DNA of 50,537 bases from IMG/VR virus record IMGVR_UViG_3300025028_000002, positions 1 through 50,537 of that record; one strand, 5' to 3'. Each line of letters opens with the position of its first letter. Within the stretch, counting starts at the first letter, position 1. The position numbers and the translations under genes are program-made. Source of the stretch: a virus. Under the pieces are notes generated by a model. That model had not been told where the DNA came from, made no database searches, and was given only the letters and a program-made list of their open reading frames with translations. Below are positions 40,789 to 49,214 of this stretch, one piece after another.

Positions 40789-41649
40789 ATGAAAAAATTA
40801 GTATCACATGATGAAATGGTTAAATTTGTAGAGGGCTTTGCGGGTATTTTTGGCCAGGGCATGAAAGAAATGCTTGGTCAACTTGAGCAAATCAGAGCCA
40901 AATTAAGAGACTTGGAAGATAAGGTCGAAATCCTTATGAACATGCCAGACGTTGAGGTTCAGCCACCCGCTATGAACGACGTAGGCCTAGATAAAGACTA
41001 TCCAGGCCATGGTTGGTATAAAGCCACTGATACCGGTATTATCTACAACAAGGGCGTACCAGAGGGTGAGACTCATGTATTCTCGGACGGCGATCCAATA
41101 GCGTATTTGAGCGTTTACACTAAAGAGGACGCAGTAGATAATCTTTATATTGCGGCCACGTCAAACGTAACTGATTTAAGCTCCGCTTTTTTCGATGAAG
41201 AAGAGTACAAATCGACTTATATTGGCCAAAACCTATCTCACTGGGACGTGTCAAACGTAACTAACTTTGAGAAAACGTTTTTCTATGCTCAAGTCGAAGA
41301 TATTGTAGGTATTGGAAACTGGAAAACAAGTTCAGCAATTAACATGGATAGCATGTTTGCTATTGCTGCTAAATTCAATACAGATATTAGCGGCTGGGAC
41401 GTATCAAACGTAACCAACATGAAAAGTATGTTTACTCAGGCAAGATCCTTTAACCAAGATATCAGCGGTTGGGATGTGTCAAATGTTGAGAACATGAATA
41501 ACACGTTCAACTTTACCGATAAGTTCAATCAAGATCTATCTGAATGGTGTGTGGCTAAAATCCCAACTCGACCCGAAGGTTGGGAAGGCTATGAGAATAT
41601 CGTACCTCCAGTTTGGGGAACCTGCCCGCGCGGTGAGGATCAAGCATAG
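40789..41649 (+). CDS. Receptor-binding protein with BspA-type (DUF285) repeats
   Basis: A protein of 286 residues. An N-terminal coiled coil (about 20-60, GMKEMLGQLEQIRAKLRDLE) would trimerise or attach it. Residues 125-265 have repeats of about 25 residues with the DUF285/BspA leucine-rich pattern, such as SGWDVSNVTNMKSMFTQARS and FNQDISGWDVSNVENMNNTF. These repeats are used by bacteria for adhesion and by some phages at fibre tips. Its place after the long fibre suggests a tip or receptor-binding module. Confidence 0.8.
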   Translation: MKKLVSHDEMVKFVEGFAGIFGQGMKEMLGQLEQIRAKLRDLEDKVEILMNMPDVEVQPPAMNDVGLDKDYPGHGWYKATDTGIIYNKGVPEGETHVFSDGDPIAYLSVYTKEDAVDNLYIAATSNVTDLSSAFFDEEEYKSTYIGQNLSHWDVSNVTNFEKTFFYAQVEDIVGIGNWKTSSAINMDSMFAIAAKFNTDISGWDVSNVTNMKSMFTQARSFNQDISGWDVSNVENMNNTFNFTDKFNQDLSEWCVAKIPTRPEGWEGYENIVPPVWGTCPRGEDQA

Positions 41650-41713
41650 GAACACCCCTAAACAATACTGTTAGCCCAACTCTATACTATGCCTATATTC
41701 ACCAATATAGGCA
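41649..41713 (+). promoter_or_regulatory. Late promoter C of the sheath operon
   Basis: Box GGAACACCCC (41649-41658), 24-bp gap, -10-like TATACT (41683-41688). TGCCTATATT (41690-41699) pairs perfectly with AATATAGGCA (41704-41713), followed by six T and the ATG of the sheath gene. The 10-bp hairpin with T-run also reads as a terminator for transcription arriving from the fibre operon. Confidence 0.75.
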
Positions 41714-41719
41714 TTTTTT

Positions 41720-43093
41720 ATGGCAACTCAACTGTTTATTAATATCCTGCCTACTTCCGTTACTATCACCAATAGCAAGGAAAGTAAGGCATTAGCAACT
41801 ATCGAGCTTGTTACTGAATACGGCTTTGACCACAACGTCGTGGCCAAGATTCAAGTAGTTGATGATAAGACACCAGCTAAAGCAAATGACCCGTTAAATA
41901 ACCTGTTATTTGACATTACATTTGCTGATAAAGTTGATGATAGTATGATCACCTCACTGCAAGGCCGTTTATACACTGGCGGCGGTGCAGACGAGCTTGA
42001 AAACAACTATCCAAACGACTTCTCATACATCACGCAAAAGCTTGATTTTCATGGCGCACTAGATAGCAGCAATGATTTCTTTGAGCAAGTCGAAACCACT
42101 TACTCTAAAGCCAATGCAACTCAGGTTGTAGATGCGTTAAAAGCTGTTAAGGCCCTAAAAGACCACGGTACCTACCGCAAGGCTGAAATTGTCATTGACG
42201 TGCCAGCCAGCAAGGTTGTAGAGCCAACACCCGAGCAGATCACACGCACTTTAATTGATATGCGTGAACGCCCACGTTACATTGTTGTTTGTTCAACCGA
42301 TGACATGCCTGTCATTGAGGCCACAACAAAGGTAATGGATAAGCTTAACTGTCACGTATTGCTAGACCTAGGTAAGATCAACGACTGGGTAGCAGCAGCG
42401 GCCCTTGCTGAATCTATTAACATCAAAGACCACCGTTTTTGGGTTTTTTGGAACCCGAACGTATCACGCCCTTCAAACAGCGCAAGCGTACTATCACGTA
42501 AAAAATGGCGCCCTTGTGTCGGTGACTACCTAGGCCAATTACTTGTGCGTAACGCTATCACCAACGCTTCTGGCATCCCACCTGTTAACCGCCCTGTTGC
42601 TGGTTATGACTTCCCTGTTAGCTTCCGTGATATGGAAACTATGCCAAGTGTTAGCCTTGATGAAGAGGCCCAAAACGCCCTGGCGTCAGCTGGCGTGAAC
42701 GTGGTATTGAATGAACGCTTTGATGCAGGCGATCGCTGGATTTATGGTGACGCTATTACTCAATACGATAGTAAAACAAGCGCTTTACGCTTAATCAACG
42801 CATCTGAAATCACCACTTACGTTGATAACGCAGTAGTTAGCATTGCTAAAAAGCACTTACTTAAAGGTATGACTAGCTACATCAATGACGCAGACGCAGA
42901 GATCCGTCGCTTCTTGAACGCTTGTAGTTCAGCTGGCTTGTTACAGCCGGTGGCAGAGCTATCAGGCAAGCTATACGGCCTAGAGGTAGCACCAAGAGCA
43001 GATAACCCATTTGAAAAGGTTGATATTAGACTTGTCAAACGCCCAGAGGGTTGTGCTCGACAAGTTTACTTTGAAACCACAATCACCAAGTAA
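41720..43093 (+). CDS. Contractile tail sheath protein
   Basis: A protein of 457 residues. The C-terminal half has the sheath pattern: WVFWNPNVSRPSN, VGDYLGQLLVRNAITNASGI, an NVVLNERFDAGDRWIYGDAI strand region, then ALRLINASEITTYVDNAVVS and YINDADAEIRRFLNACSSAG. The N-terminal half has the insertion domains. This makes the phage a myovirus. It starts a separate late unit. Confidence 0.85.
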   Translation: MATQLFINILPTSVTITNSKESKALATIELVTEYGFDHNVVAKIQVVDDKTPAKANDPLNNLLFDITFADKVDDSMITSLQGRLYTGGGADELENNYPNDFSYITQKLDFHGALDSSNDFFEQVETTYSKANATQVVDALKAVKALKDHGTYRKAEIVIDVPASKVVEPTPEQITRTLIDMRERPRYIVVCSTDDMPVIEATTKVMDKLNCHVLLDLGKINDWVAAAALAESINIKDHRFWVFWNPNVSRPSNSASVLSRKKWRPCVGDYLGQLLVRNAITNASGIPPVNRPVAGYDFPVSFRDMETMPSVSLDEEAQNALASAGVNVVLNERFDAGDRWIYGDAITQYDSKTSALRLINASEITTYVDNAVVSIAKKHLLKGMTSYINDADAEIRRFLNACSSAGLLQPVAELSGKLYGLEVAPRADNPFEKVDIRLVKRPEGCARQVYFETTITK

Positions 43094-43125
43094 TACAGTT
43101 TATTATCAGTAAAGGAAAATAAATA

Positions 43126-44022
43126 ATGTTAGTATCAAGCCATATTATCGAGCGTAACCAAGATCGCATGTTAGAACGTCAAGAAGCGCAATTTGACGCA
43201 ACTAACAGCGCTAAGCAAGCGGCAGAATCTATTGAGGTTGATCCAATTGATGAGCGTATCGCCGCACACGCGACCACTCAAATGCGTTTAGCAGCACTGC
43301 AAGTAGCGTTTATGCTGGCAGGCATCATGTCAGAGGTTGATTTTGAGGACCAAGAACTACTACCAAGTGAGTTGTTGGACAGCCTAATCCTTGAGTCATT
43401 TGTTGAAGATCCAGAAGATGACGACGACGAAATCGACTCAACTGTAAAAACAATCTTGTCAGCCCATATCGCAGACGCTATGAGCACTCTAGGCGTTGAT
43501 GAAGATTTGATTAATGATGTGTTTGATAGTGATGTTGATATTGCAGACGCAGCGATCGAAACAGTATCAGAAATCATCTTAGAGAACATGCCAGCCGATG
43601 ACGAGCTAGACGACTTTATTTCAATCTTTGCATACGGTGACGAAGCCACTTATGACGCAATGATGAAGGAAGAAGAAGAAGATACATACGACGCAGCCAA
43701 AAAACCTTTAACAGTTGGCCGTAAAACACGCCGCAAAGTAGGCGGTAAAACCGTTACCTACAAAGCAGTTAAAGCGGTGCGCGATGGTAAAATTAAAGTT
43801 GTTAACAAGCGTATTGCTGGCAACGTCCGCTTGAGTGCAGCCCAAAAAGCAGCCCTTAAAAAAGCTCGCAAAAAATCAACCACGAGTTCAGCGGTTCGTA
43901 AGCGTATGATGTCATTTGCTAAAGGCTTACAGCGCAATATCTATAACATTGACCCACAAAAAGCACGCAATATGCGTCGCGGCCTAAAAGCAAGCCACTA
44001 CCGCCGCAGTGTTGGCATGTAA
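43126..44022 (+). CDS. Charge-split virion protein
   Basis: A protein of 298 residues. Residues 1-190 are strongly acidic and helical (EDPEDDDDEIDSTVK, then DDELDDFISIFAYGDE and KEEEEDTYDA). Residues 195-298 are strongly basic (VGRKTRRKVGGKTVTYKAVK, KAALKKARKKSTTSSAVRKR). It could be a scaffold-like or DNA-organising protein, or a tail-tube-associated protein, since it follows the sheath. No family recognised. Confidence 0.5.
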   Translation: MLVSSHIIERNQDRMLERQEAQFDATNSAKQAAESIEVDPIDERIAAHATTQMRLAALQVAFMLAGIMSEVDFEDQELLPSELLDSLILESFVEDPEDDDDEIDSTVKTILSAHIADAMSTLGVDEDLINDVFDSDVDIADAAIETVSEIILENMPADDELDDFISIFAYGDEATYDAMMKEEEEDTYDAAKKPLTVGRKTRRKVGGKTVTYKAVKAVRDGKIKVVNKRIAGNVRLSAAQKAALKKARKKSTTSSAVRKRMMSFAKGLQRNIYNIDPQKARNMRRGLKASHYRRSVGM

Positions 44023-44028
44023 TTTGTT

Positions 44029-44100
44029 GGAACACCCCAACTAATCAAAGCTAACAGCGAGCGATAATAACCCCAATCATTCAATTTGTTTGGGGTTATT
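44029..44100 (+). promoter_or_regulatory. Late promoter D
   Basis: Box GGAACACCCC (44029-44038), 24-bp gap, -10-like GATAAT (44063-44068). AATAACCCCAA (44066-44076) pairs perfectly with TTGGGGTTATT (44090-44100), followed by T5 and ATG 44106. The 5' arm begins inside the -10, so a transcript from this promoter would contain little or none of it. Confidence 0.75.
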
Positions 44101-44105
44101 TTTTT

Positions 44106-44645
44106 ATGAAACTGTCAGAAATCACAGAAAAAACATCGCTTGTCAGTGACTTTGTTAAGCGCTTAGCTAAAACTGCTAGGCAGCAAGTTGTTGTTGTTGA
44201 TGTTTTAAGAGTATCGAGGGTATCTGGTGCCAGTGCCAGGCCTGTTCATATCGCTTTAGACGGCGGCCAGGTTGTAAAGCTTTATATTCGTGAAGCCCCT
44301 GAATCAGATCAGCCGGATGGGCTGGATATTTTCCGTATTGATATTAACAGCAAAACACAGCCGACTACCGGTGACTTTGATAACTCTTACAAGCCGTCAT
44401 TCAACGCATCAGTTGACGAGATCGCAAAACTTGTTAGCCAGGGCCAAAAGGCATTTAGTGCCCGACGAGCTCGCGCCCAGGTAACAAGAACTAAGCGCAA
44501 TAGAGCACCAGCCAACAAAGCGCAAACGTTAAAATCACTGCTAGAAGAGTCGGTAGAACTAGATAAAGTAATTACCGTTAAGACCAAAGAAAAACAAGAT
44601 CTTGAGGCTCAATTAGAGAAAGTAAAACAGCAAAACGCAGCATAA
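44106..44645 (+). CDS. Hypothetical tail protein, 179 aa
   Basis: An alpha/beta N-terminal part (residues 1-80) leads to a helical, basic segment (RRARAQVTRTKRNRAPANKA) and a C-terminal coiled coil (ESVELDKVITVKTKEKQDLE). No family is recognised. It is the first gene of unit D, which carries baseplate genes; it could be a tail assembly or tape-measure chaperone-like protein. Confidence 0.45.
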   Translation: MKLSEITEKTSLVSDFVKRLAKTARQQVVVVDVLRVSRVSGASARPVHIALDGGQVVKLYIREAPESDQPDGLDIFRIDINSKTQPTTGDFDNSYKPSFNASVDEIAKLVSQGQKAFSARRARAQVTRTKRNRAPANKAQTLKSLLEESVELDKVITVKTKEKQDLEAQLEKVKQQNAA

Positions 44646-44654
44646 GGTGATGAC

Positions 44655-45095
44655 ATGCAAAACGCCTATATAGTGGACTTTTTTTTAAGCGGTATGTTAA
44701 TGATTATGATGTTTTACTTGTATGTAGATATACTTAGCAGGTTAAAGCTACTCAACAAAGTTATTGACAGCAATACATTGGCCGTGGCTATCGGTCAAAC
44801 CTTGCGTCAATCTGTATTGTTGAGCGTGCCGCTTTTAATATTGCTTATGTTCTTATTATGGCGTTTTTATGCCGTGATGGTTATAACGCAGTCATGGGGG
44901 ATTGGTGGTGCTGGCTTGCTTGTTATTATGGCCATTCTAGGATCGTTTTTTGTATGGCTTGATATGCTGTTAGTTTGCATCAGGAACTCAAGATTTGTTG
45001 ATGCGTCTAAGCTTATAACCCAGGCCAAAAAGACAAGATCTAAGATAAGACTACCAGACCCCAACACCCCATTATCCGAGGTGCGTATTAGATGA
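44655..45095 (+). CDS. Phage membrane protein, holin-like in outline
   Basis: A protein of 146 residues with three hydrophobic segments (about 8-25, 53-72 and 80-105), and a short basic C-terminus (AKKTRSKIRLPDPNTPLSEV). No family match. A small protein with three membrane segments in a late operon could be a holin, but no endolysin is adjacent. It overlaps the next start by 4 bases. Confidence 0.5.
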   Translation: MQNAYIVDFFLSGMLMIMMFYLYVDILSRLKLLNKVIDSNTLAVAIGQTLRQSVLLSVPLLILLMFLLWRFYAVMVITQSWGIGGAGLLVIMAILGSFFVWLDMLLVCIRNSRFVDASKLITQAKKTRSKIRLPDPNTPLSEVRIR

Positions 45096-45421
45096 TTACC
45101 GCCGAACACATTAGGCAGATGGTTATTCATTGGTTGGACACGCCGCCTAACGGCTATTTTGCTCAAGGCTATGGCGCAGATGCCAAGGCCATGCTGCTAA
45201 AAGAGTTGTCCGCTGATATAGCAGACGAGTTTTTGAGCAAGCTTAGGGCCGATATACCGATAATAAACACACTAGATGAAGATCAATTAAGTATATCCAT
45301 TGAAACAGTGGGATTTGATACGATTAACGTCGTCTTATCTATTGGCAGTATTGATATTCAGCTAAATGAAAACCCAATAACCGATATTGATCAGGATTAC
45401 TATAATGTCAGTGCCCAGTAA
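45092..45421 (+). CDS. Baseplate-associated protein, 109 aa
   Basis: MITAEHIRQMVIHWLDTPPN, then YGADAKAMLLKELSADIADE, and a beta-rich end. The opening (short helix, W-L..PP-G-Y, G-YG) resembles small baseplate wedge proteins found directly before the J-like protein in phages of this type. It overlaps the next gene by 17 bases. Confidence 0.5.
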   Translation: MITAEHIRQMVIHWLDTPPNGYFAQGYGADAKAMLLKELSADIADEFLSKLRADIPIINTLDEDQLSISIETVGFDTINVVLSIGSIDIQLNENPITDIDQDYYNVSAQ

Positions 45422-46877
45422 CCAGCTAAGAAAAAAGATACTATCAAGTATAGACAGTCATTTAAACGACTATCCAGAAGTTGCAGAACGCTGGCGAGCT
45501 GGCGACCCCACAGTAAGAGCCATGATGACTTCGGTAGTGGAAACTGTCTTATGGCTATCGCGTGATAACCAGGTAAATATTACAGAGCCGTTTATCAAGT
45601 CTAAGCAAAGCACGATCATTGCAGATGCTATCAACAAGGGTATATTGCCAGTTGCCACGCCTTGCCAGTACATGCTAACTATTGAGAACAATGGGAATAG
45701 CAAGGTTAGTTTGAGCCAGGGCCGTTTAGTTGAGGACGGTACGGGCAGACAATGGCGTCTTATGTCATCAGCAACGCTAAACGGCCATGAAACCAAAAAG
45801 GTTCTAGCAGAGCAAAGCACTGTTAATCATATTGAGGTTAACATACCTGTTAGTGAGTCTTTTTATCGCCTAGACGTATCAACAACCGACGGCGCCTATC
45901 TATCGAGTTTGTCAGTTTATAACGCAACTTTGGGTATGAATTTTCAGTACACGCCCAAGTTTATGAACGCCGGTTTGGGCCAGGCGGCTTATACACTACA
46001 AAGCCATAACCTTGAAGATATAACAATTGTTTTTGGCGACTCCGAACGTGCCGGCGTGACAGTACAAGCCGGTGATACCTACGAGATCGCAATCACTCAA
46101 AGCTATGGGTATGTTGACCAATCAAGCCTAAGCAGCGCGGCCTTGAGTGAGATTTACGAGTCAGAGGAAAGCAAGTTAAACCTATATTTCAAAGCCGGTG
46201 ATCTTGTTCGAGCCGGCGCAGATCCGTTAAGCGTGGCTCAAATGCGACTACTTGCCAGCTACCCTTCAATGTATGACCATAACGCCGTTTTCATGGGTAA
46301 CTTTGACTTTTTAGTACGCAAGCACTTTATGCAGCGTTTTGACTACATGGCCATTTGGAATGAGACGATCAATGAGAAGCACTACGGGGCCTCATTGGAC
46401 GCAATCAACCATCTATTTTTAACTGTGGTAGCTAAAAACAAGATTGAGCAAAAGGCGCTGGTAGAGGATATTAAAAAGCTGGTAGCTAATGCTGACTCGC
46501 TATTGGATGGAAAGGTTAATGTTAAAGAGGTTAAGGAAAGACCTTATAAGATTACCATTGCTGGCCGCTTAGCATCGGTGCATGATATGGATTCAGTAAA
46601 GACTCAAATCAAAGAGTTGCTGCTAGAAAACTTTGGTAAAGGCTCGCTATCATCAAGCTACCACAGCCCAGACGGTTTTAATAAGCAAGAAATTGCCATT
46701 AAGATTAGAAGTGATATTACAGCCTTCCAGGACCGTATTAGTGACTTTTCAGTCTTAACAGAAGATACCGCTAAAAACCCCATTAAACCGCATGAATGGG
46801 CTTATATCACAGAGGATAGTATTACTATCGACATGACAAGAACGGCCGACACTGGCACAGCTATTTGGACTTTGTAA
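45405..46877 (+). CDS. Baseplate wedge protein (J-like)
   Basis: A protein of 490 residues from ATG 45405, with AGGA 9 bases upstream. Residues 25-140 resemble the N-terminal baseplate J domain (ERWRAGDPTVRAMMTSVVET then LPVATPCQYMLTIENNGNSK), and the C-terminal 130 residues have the alpha/beta repeat with ERPYKITIAGRLASVHDMDS. Size and neighbours (small wedge protein before it, tail-tip protein after it) support a baseplate role. Confidence 0.65.
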   Translation: MSVPSNQLRKKILSSIDSHLNDYPEVAERWRAGDPTVRAMMTSVVETVLWLSRDNQVNITEPFIKSKQSTIIADAINKGILPVATPCQYMLTIENNGNSKVSLSQGRLVEDGTGRQWRLMSSATLNGHETKKVLAEQSTVNHIEVNIPVSESFYRLDVSTTDGAYLSSLSVYNATLGMNFQYTPKFMNAGLGQAAYTLQSHNLEDITIVFGDSERAGVTVQAGDTYEIAITQSYGYVDQSSLSSAALSEIYESEESKLNLYFKAGDLVRAGADPLSVAQMRLLASYPSMYDHNAVFMGNFDFLVRKHFMQRFDYMAIWNETINEKHYGASLDAINHLFLTVVAKNKIEQKALVEDIKKLVANADSLLDGKVNVKEVKERPYKITIAGRLASVHDMDSVKTQIKELLLENFGKGSLSSSYHSPDGFNKQEIAIKIRSDITAFQDRISDFSVLTEDTAKNPIKPHEWAYITEDSITIDMTRTADTGTAIWTL

Positions 46878-46878
46878 A

Positions 46879-47514
46879 ATGGGTAGAACAAGCAAATTAC
46901 AGGCTGCCGACTTTACTAGAACGGTACAAGAGAGCCATAAGGCAAACGAGCTTGATGAAGCCATTGCAGGTGTTTTTACTAAGCTGATTGAGGAATACGA
47001 GCTTGAAGGCTTGGTTGATATGAATAGCTATGGTGCGCCATGGCTTGAAAGCAGCCCAGTTGTTATTGAGCGATTTAGTAAGCTTAACGGACTGGTGATC
47101 TTGAGACAAGATACAGAAGGGCTATCAACTGATATTATGGCTATGATCTTATCTGCCTGGCAGGGTATGGCCAGCGGCCGTGGCCTAGACTTTTTGCAGT
47201 TCGTACTAAACATGCTGTTTCCTGGAAATAACAGGGTATTGAGGCTTTGGCACTCAAAAGAGCTGGCAAATGCTTACCCAGTAGCAGTAAGCGAAAAGCA
47301 AATGCCAGGCTCGTTTTTAACTAGCCGTGTGCGTATTGCATTAACGCTTAATGATAACAATAGTGATATTTCAGATATTGCCCCCGTCTTAGAAAAGCTG
47401 GTTCCCTGGAATATCGTACCTGAAATTGCTGTCTCTGTTGATTTCAGCCAAGTGGATGTAGCTGTTGCTGCTGGCGGCTATCGCTATCATGTGGCTTATC
47501 TATCTCCATATTAA
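46879..47514 (+). CDS. Baseplate or tail-tip protein, 211 aa
   Basis: The ATG follows the previous stop by one base. The protein contains SAWQGMASGRGLDFLQFVLN and NRVLRLWHSKELANAYPVAV, with SFLTSRVRIALTLND, a pattern like the I-type proteins that follow J in baseplate operons. It is the last gene before the reversed transporter gene. Confidence 0.5.
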   Translation: MGRTSKLQAADFTRTVQESHKANELDEAIAGVFTKLIEEYELEGLVDMNSYGAPWLESSPVVIERFSKLNGLVILRQDTEGLSTDIMAMILSAWQGMASGRGLDFLQFVLNMLFPGNNRVLRLWHSKELANAYPVAVSEKQMPGSFLTSRVRIALTLNDNNSDISDIAPVLEKLVPWNIVPEIAVSVDFSQVDVAVAAGGYRYHVAYLSPY

Positions 47515-47525
47515 TGCGTTTTCAA

Positions 47526-48350
47526 TTACTGATGGTTAGCATGTGAGTGATCATGGTTATGATGCTCTTCAGTATTAGAACCGTGCATATCTTGAGAGTG
47601 GTCGTGCGTAGTAGAAATCATCGCTGAATCATCATGCATTTGATGTGCGCCATGCGAGCCGTGATCGCCGTGTCCACCCATGCTATGCATGGCTATAGGC
47701 AGGGCAATTACTGCCAGTCCTGACAAAATCATTACGACGCCATTTAATTGACGTAATTTATAGCGGCCAATTTGTTTGTGTAGCCAGCCCACAGTCTCTT
47801 GGGTAGCGACCAACATGGGAACCGTGCCTAAGCCAAAGACAAACATTAATAAAGCCCCAGTTGCGATGTTATTGCCGACAACGGCCATCAGTAGAGCGCC
47901 ATAGACCAAGCCACAAGGTAAAAAGCCCCATAATAAACCCGCTGCTAAAGCCCTTGGGAAGGTAGTTATTGGGAAAACTTTTTGACGTAAAGGGGAGAGT
48001 TTTTTCCAAACGCCCATGCCCACTTTTTCAAGCTTATTTAAAAAAGGCATGCCCAGCATAGATAGGCCAATGAATACCAATACCAGACCCAGTAAAATAC
48101 GCGGGGTTGAGTTACCCATTAATAGTGGGGCTAAGACCGTGGTGCCCACAATACCTGCAATAACCCCTAGAATTGAGTAACTAACCAGGCGACCAAAGTG
48201 ATAAGTAGCAATAAGCCCTCTTTTCTTTAGTGGGCTTACTTCGTGCATAGATAGGCCAAAAGCGGTAACCAAGCCACCACACATACCCAAACAATGTGGT
48301 GAACCAAAAAAGCCCATAGCAAATGCTGCTAATAATAAAGGAGTTGTCAA
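47526..48350 (-). CDS. TauE/SafE-like (UreH/DsbD-type) metal transporter with a histidine-rich tail
   Basis: A protein of 274 residues from TTG 48350, with AAGGA six bases upstream. The N-terminal motif FFGSPHCLGMCGGLVTAFGL (HCxGMC), six or so membrane segments to about 222, and a second LPCGLVYGAL motif match the bacterial DsbD_2/TauE-like membrane proteins often found with cbb3 oxidase or copper genes. The last 50 residues are His-rich (GGHGDHGSHGAHQMHDD, HHNHDHSHANH) and probably bind metal. It is reversed between the tail-tip and tail-tube genes. This is a bacterial-type gene, so most likely cargo, with a role in copper, nickel or zinc handling. Confidence 0.75.
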   Translation of the reverse strand: MTTPLLLAAFAMGFFGSPHCLGMCGGLVTAFGLSMHEVSPLKKRGLIATYHFGRLVSYSILGVIAGIVGTTVLAPLLMGNSTPRILLGLVLVFIGLSMLGMPFLNKLEKVGMGVWKKLSPLRQKVFPITTFPRALAAGLLWGFLPCGLVYGALLMAVVGNNIATGALLMFVFGLGTVPMLVATQETVGWLHKQIGRYKLRQLNGVVMILSGLAVIALPIAMHSMGGHGDHGSHGAHQMHDDSAMISTTHDHSQDMHGSNTEEHHNHDHSHANHQ

Positions 48351-48507
48351 TTTTAATCCTTGTAGTCAATTTGACCCATAATATTTGATTTTTTAATCAC
48401 TCACAGTATTAGTATCGATATCGTATTCTAAAGTGAGGAGGAAGAAATCAAGGATTATATCATTAAATTGTTTTGATTCTTGAACCAGAGGCACTAAAAA
48501 ATTTTCA

Positions 48508-48578
48508 GGAACACCCCTAAAAGCTCAATACCTTTATACCCCAAAATATCCCTATCACTTATTATTGATTAGGGTTAT
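48508..48578 (+). promoter_or_regulatory. Late promoter E of the tail tube gene
   Basis: Box GGAACACCCC (48508-48517), 24-bp gap, -10-like CAAAAT (48542-48547). CCCTA (48550-48554) pairs with TAGGG (48570-48574), extending with one mismatch to AAT/ATT outside. AGGG in the 3' arm is the ribosome-binding site of the tail tube gene at ATG 48583. It also re-starts late transcription after the reversed transporter gene. Confidence 0.65.
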
Positions 48579-48582
48579 TTCT

Positions 48583-49203
48583 ATGAAAAGTTCTTCACCT
48601 ACCTTGCAAGCCTATTCTCAAATGCACGAGCTGGCCAAGTCTTTGGGCTCAGCTATGCTTGCTTGTAACGCAATTTGTAAGCCAGAAGGTTACGAAAACC
48701 TTTATATCCTTATTCAAAACTTCCAGCGCCCAATGATAACCAACCACGAGCCAGCCGACGCAGATTATGCTTACGGCTTCCAGGCCCACGTTACAGCGCC
48801 GCCTAAAACAAACTTTGAAGGCCAGTGGACCATGATTGAGACTGAATCAGGCACCATTGCCAAGTTTGCAGAAGATATCGTTATTAAACACAATGGCGAG
48901 ATCCCACTGGTGCGTGTTTATGATGGGTTCGCTACCGATGGTAATGAGATTAAAGGTAAGACTGAATACTTGCTTAAAGACTGTGCTATCACCTTCCCTG
49001 ACGGTGGTGGTGAGATTGATTCAGCAAGCCGCAGCCAGATCTTACAGGTTCAAGTAACTTGCCGTTATAACTACTTTGGCCAAACTGGTGATATTGGCGC
49101 CGGTACTGCTAACAAACTGGCTGGCTTGTTAACCAACGCGCTAAACGCTTTTGGTGGCTATAAACCAGTTTCTACCATTGGTGGTACCACTACATTTGGT
49201 TAG
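48583..49203 (+). CDS. Tail tube protein
   Basis: A protein of 206 residues from ATG 48583. It has the profile of a myovirus tube subunit: an N-terminal loop then beta strands (ADYAYGFQAHVTAPPKTNFE, then IPLVRVYDGFATDGNEIKGK) and an LQVQVTCRYNYFGQTGD strand. A sheath gene upstream and its own late promoter support a highly expressed tail component. The family match is by appearance. Confidence 0.6.
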   Translation: MKSSSPTLQAYSQMHELAKSLGSAMLACNAICKPEGYENLYILIQNFQRPMITNHEPADADYAYGFQAHVTAPPKTNFEGQWTMIETESGTIAKFAEDIVIKHNGEIPLVRVYDGFATDGNEIKGKTEYLLKDCAITFPDGGGEIDSASRSQILQVQVTCRYNYFGQTGDIGAGTANKLAGLLTNALNAFGGYKPVSTIGGTTTFG

Positions 49204-49214
49204 GGTAAGCCTGT

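Noticed and set aside
20007-48517. GGAACACCCC as a sigma-54 promoter element
   Set aside because: No GC at the -12 position is found at the required distance; a -10-like hexamer at fixed 23-24 bp fits better.
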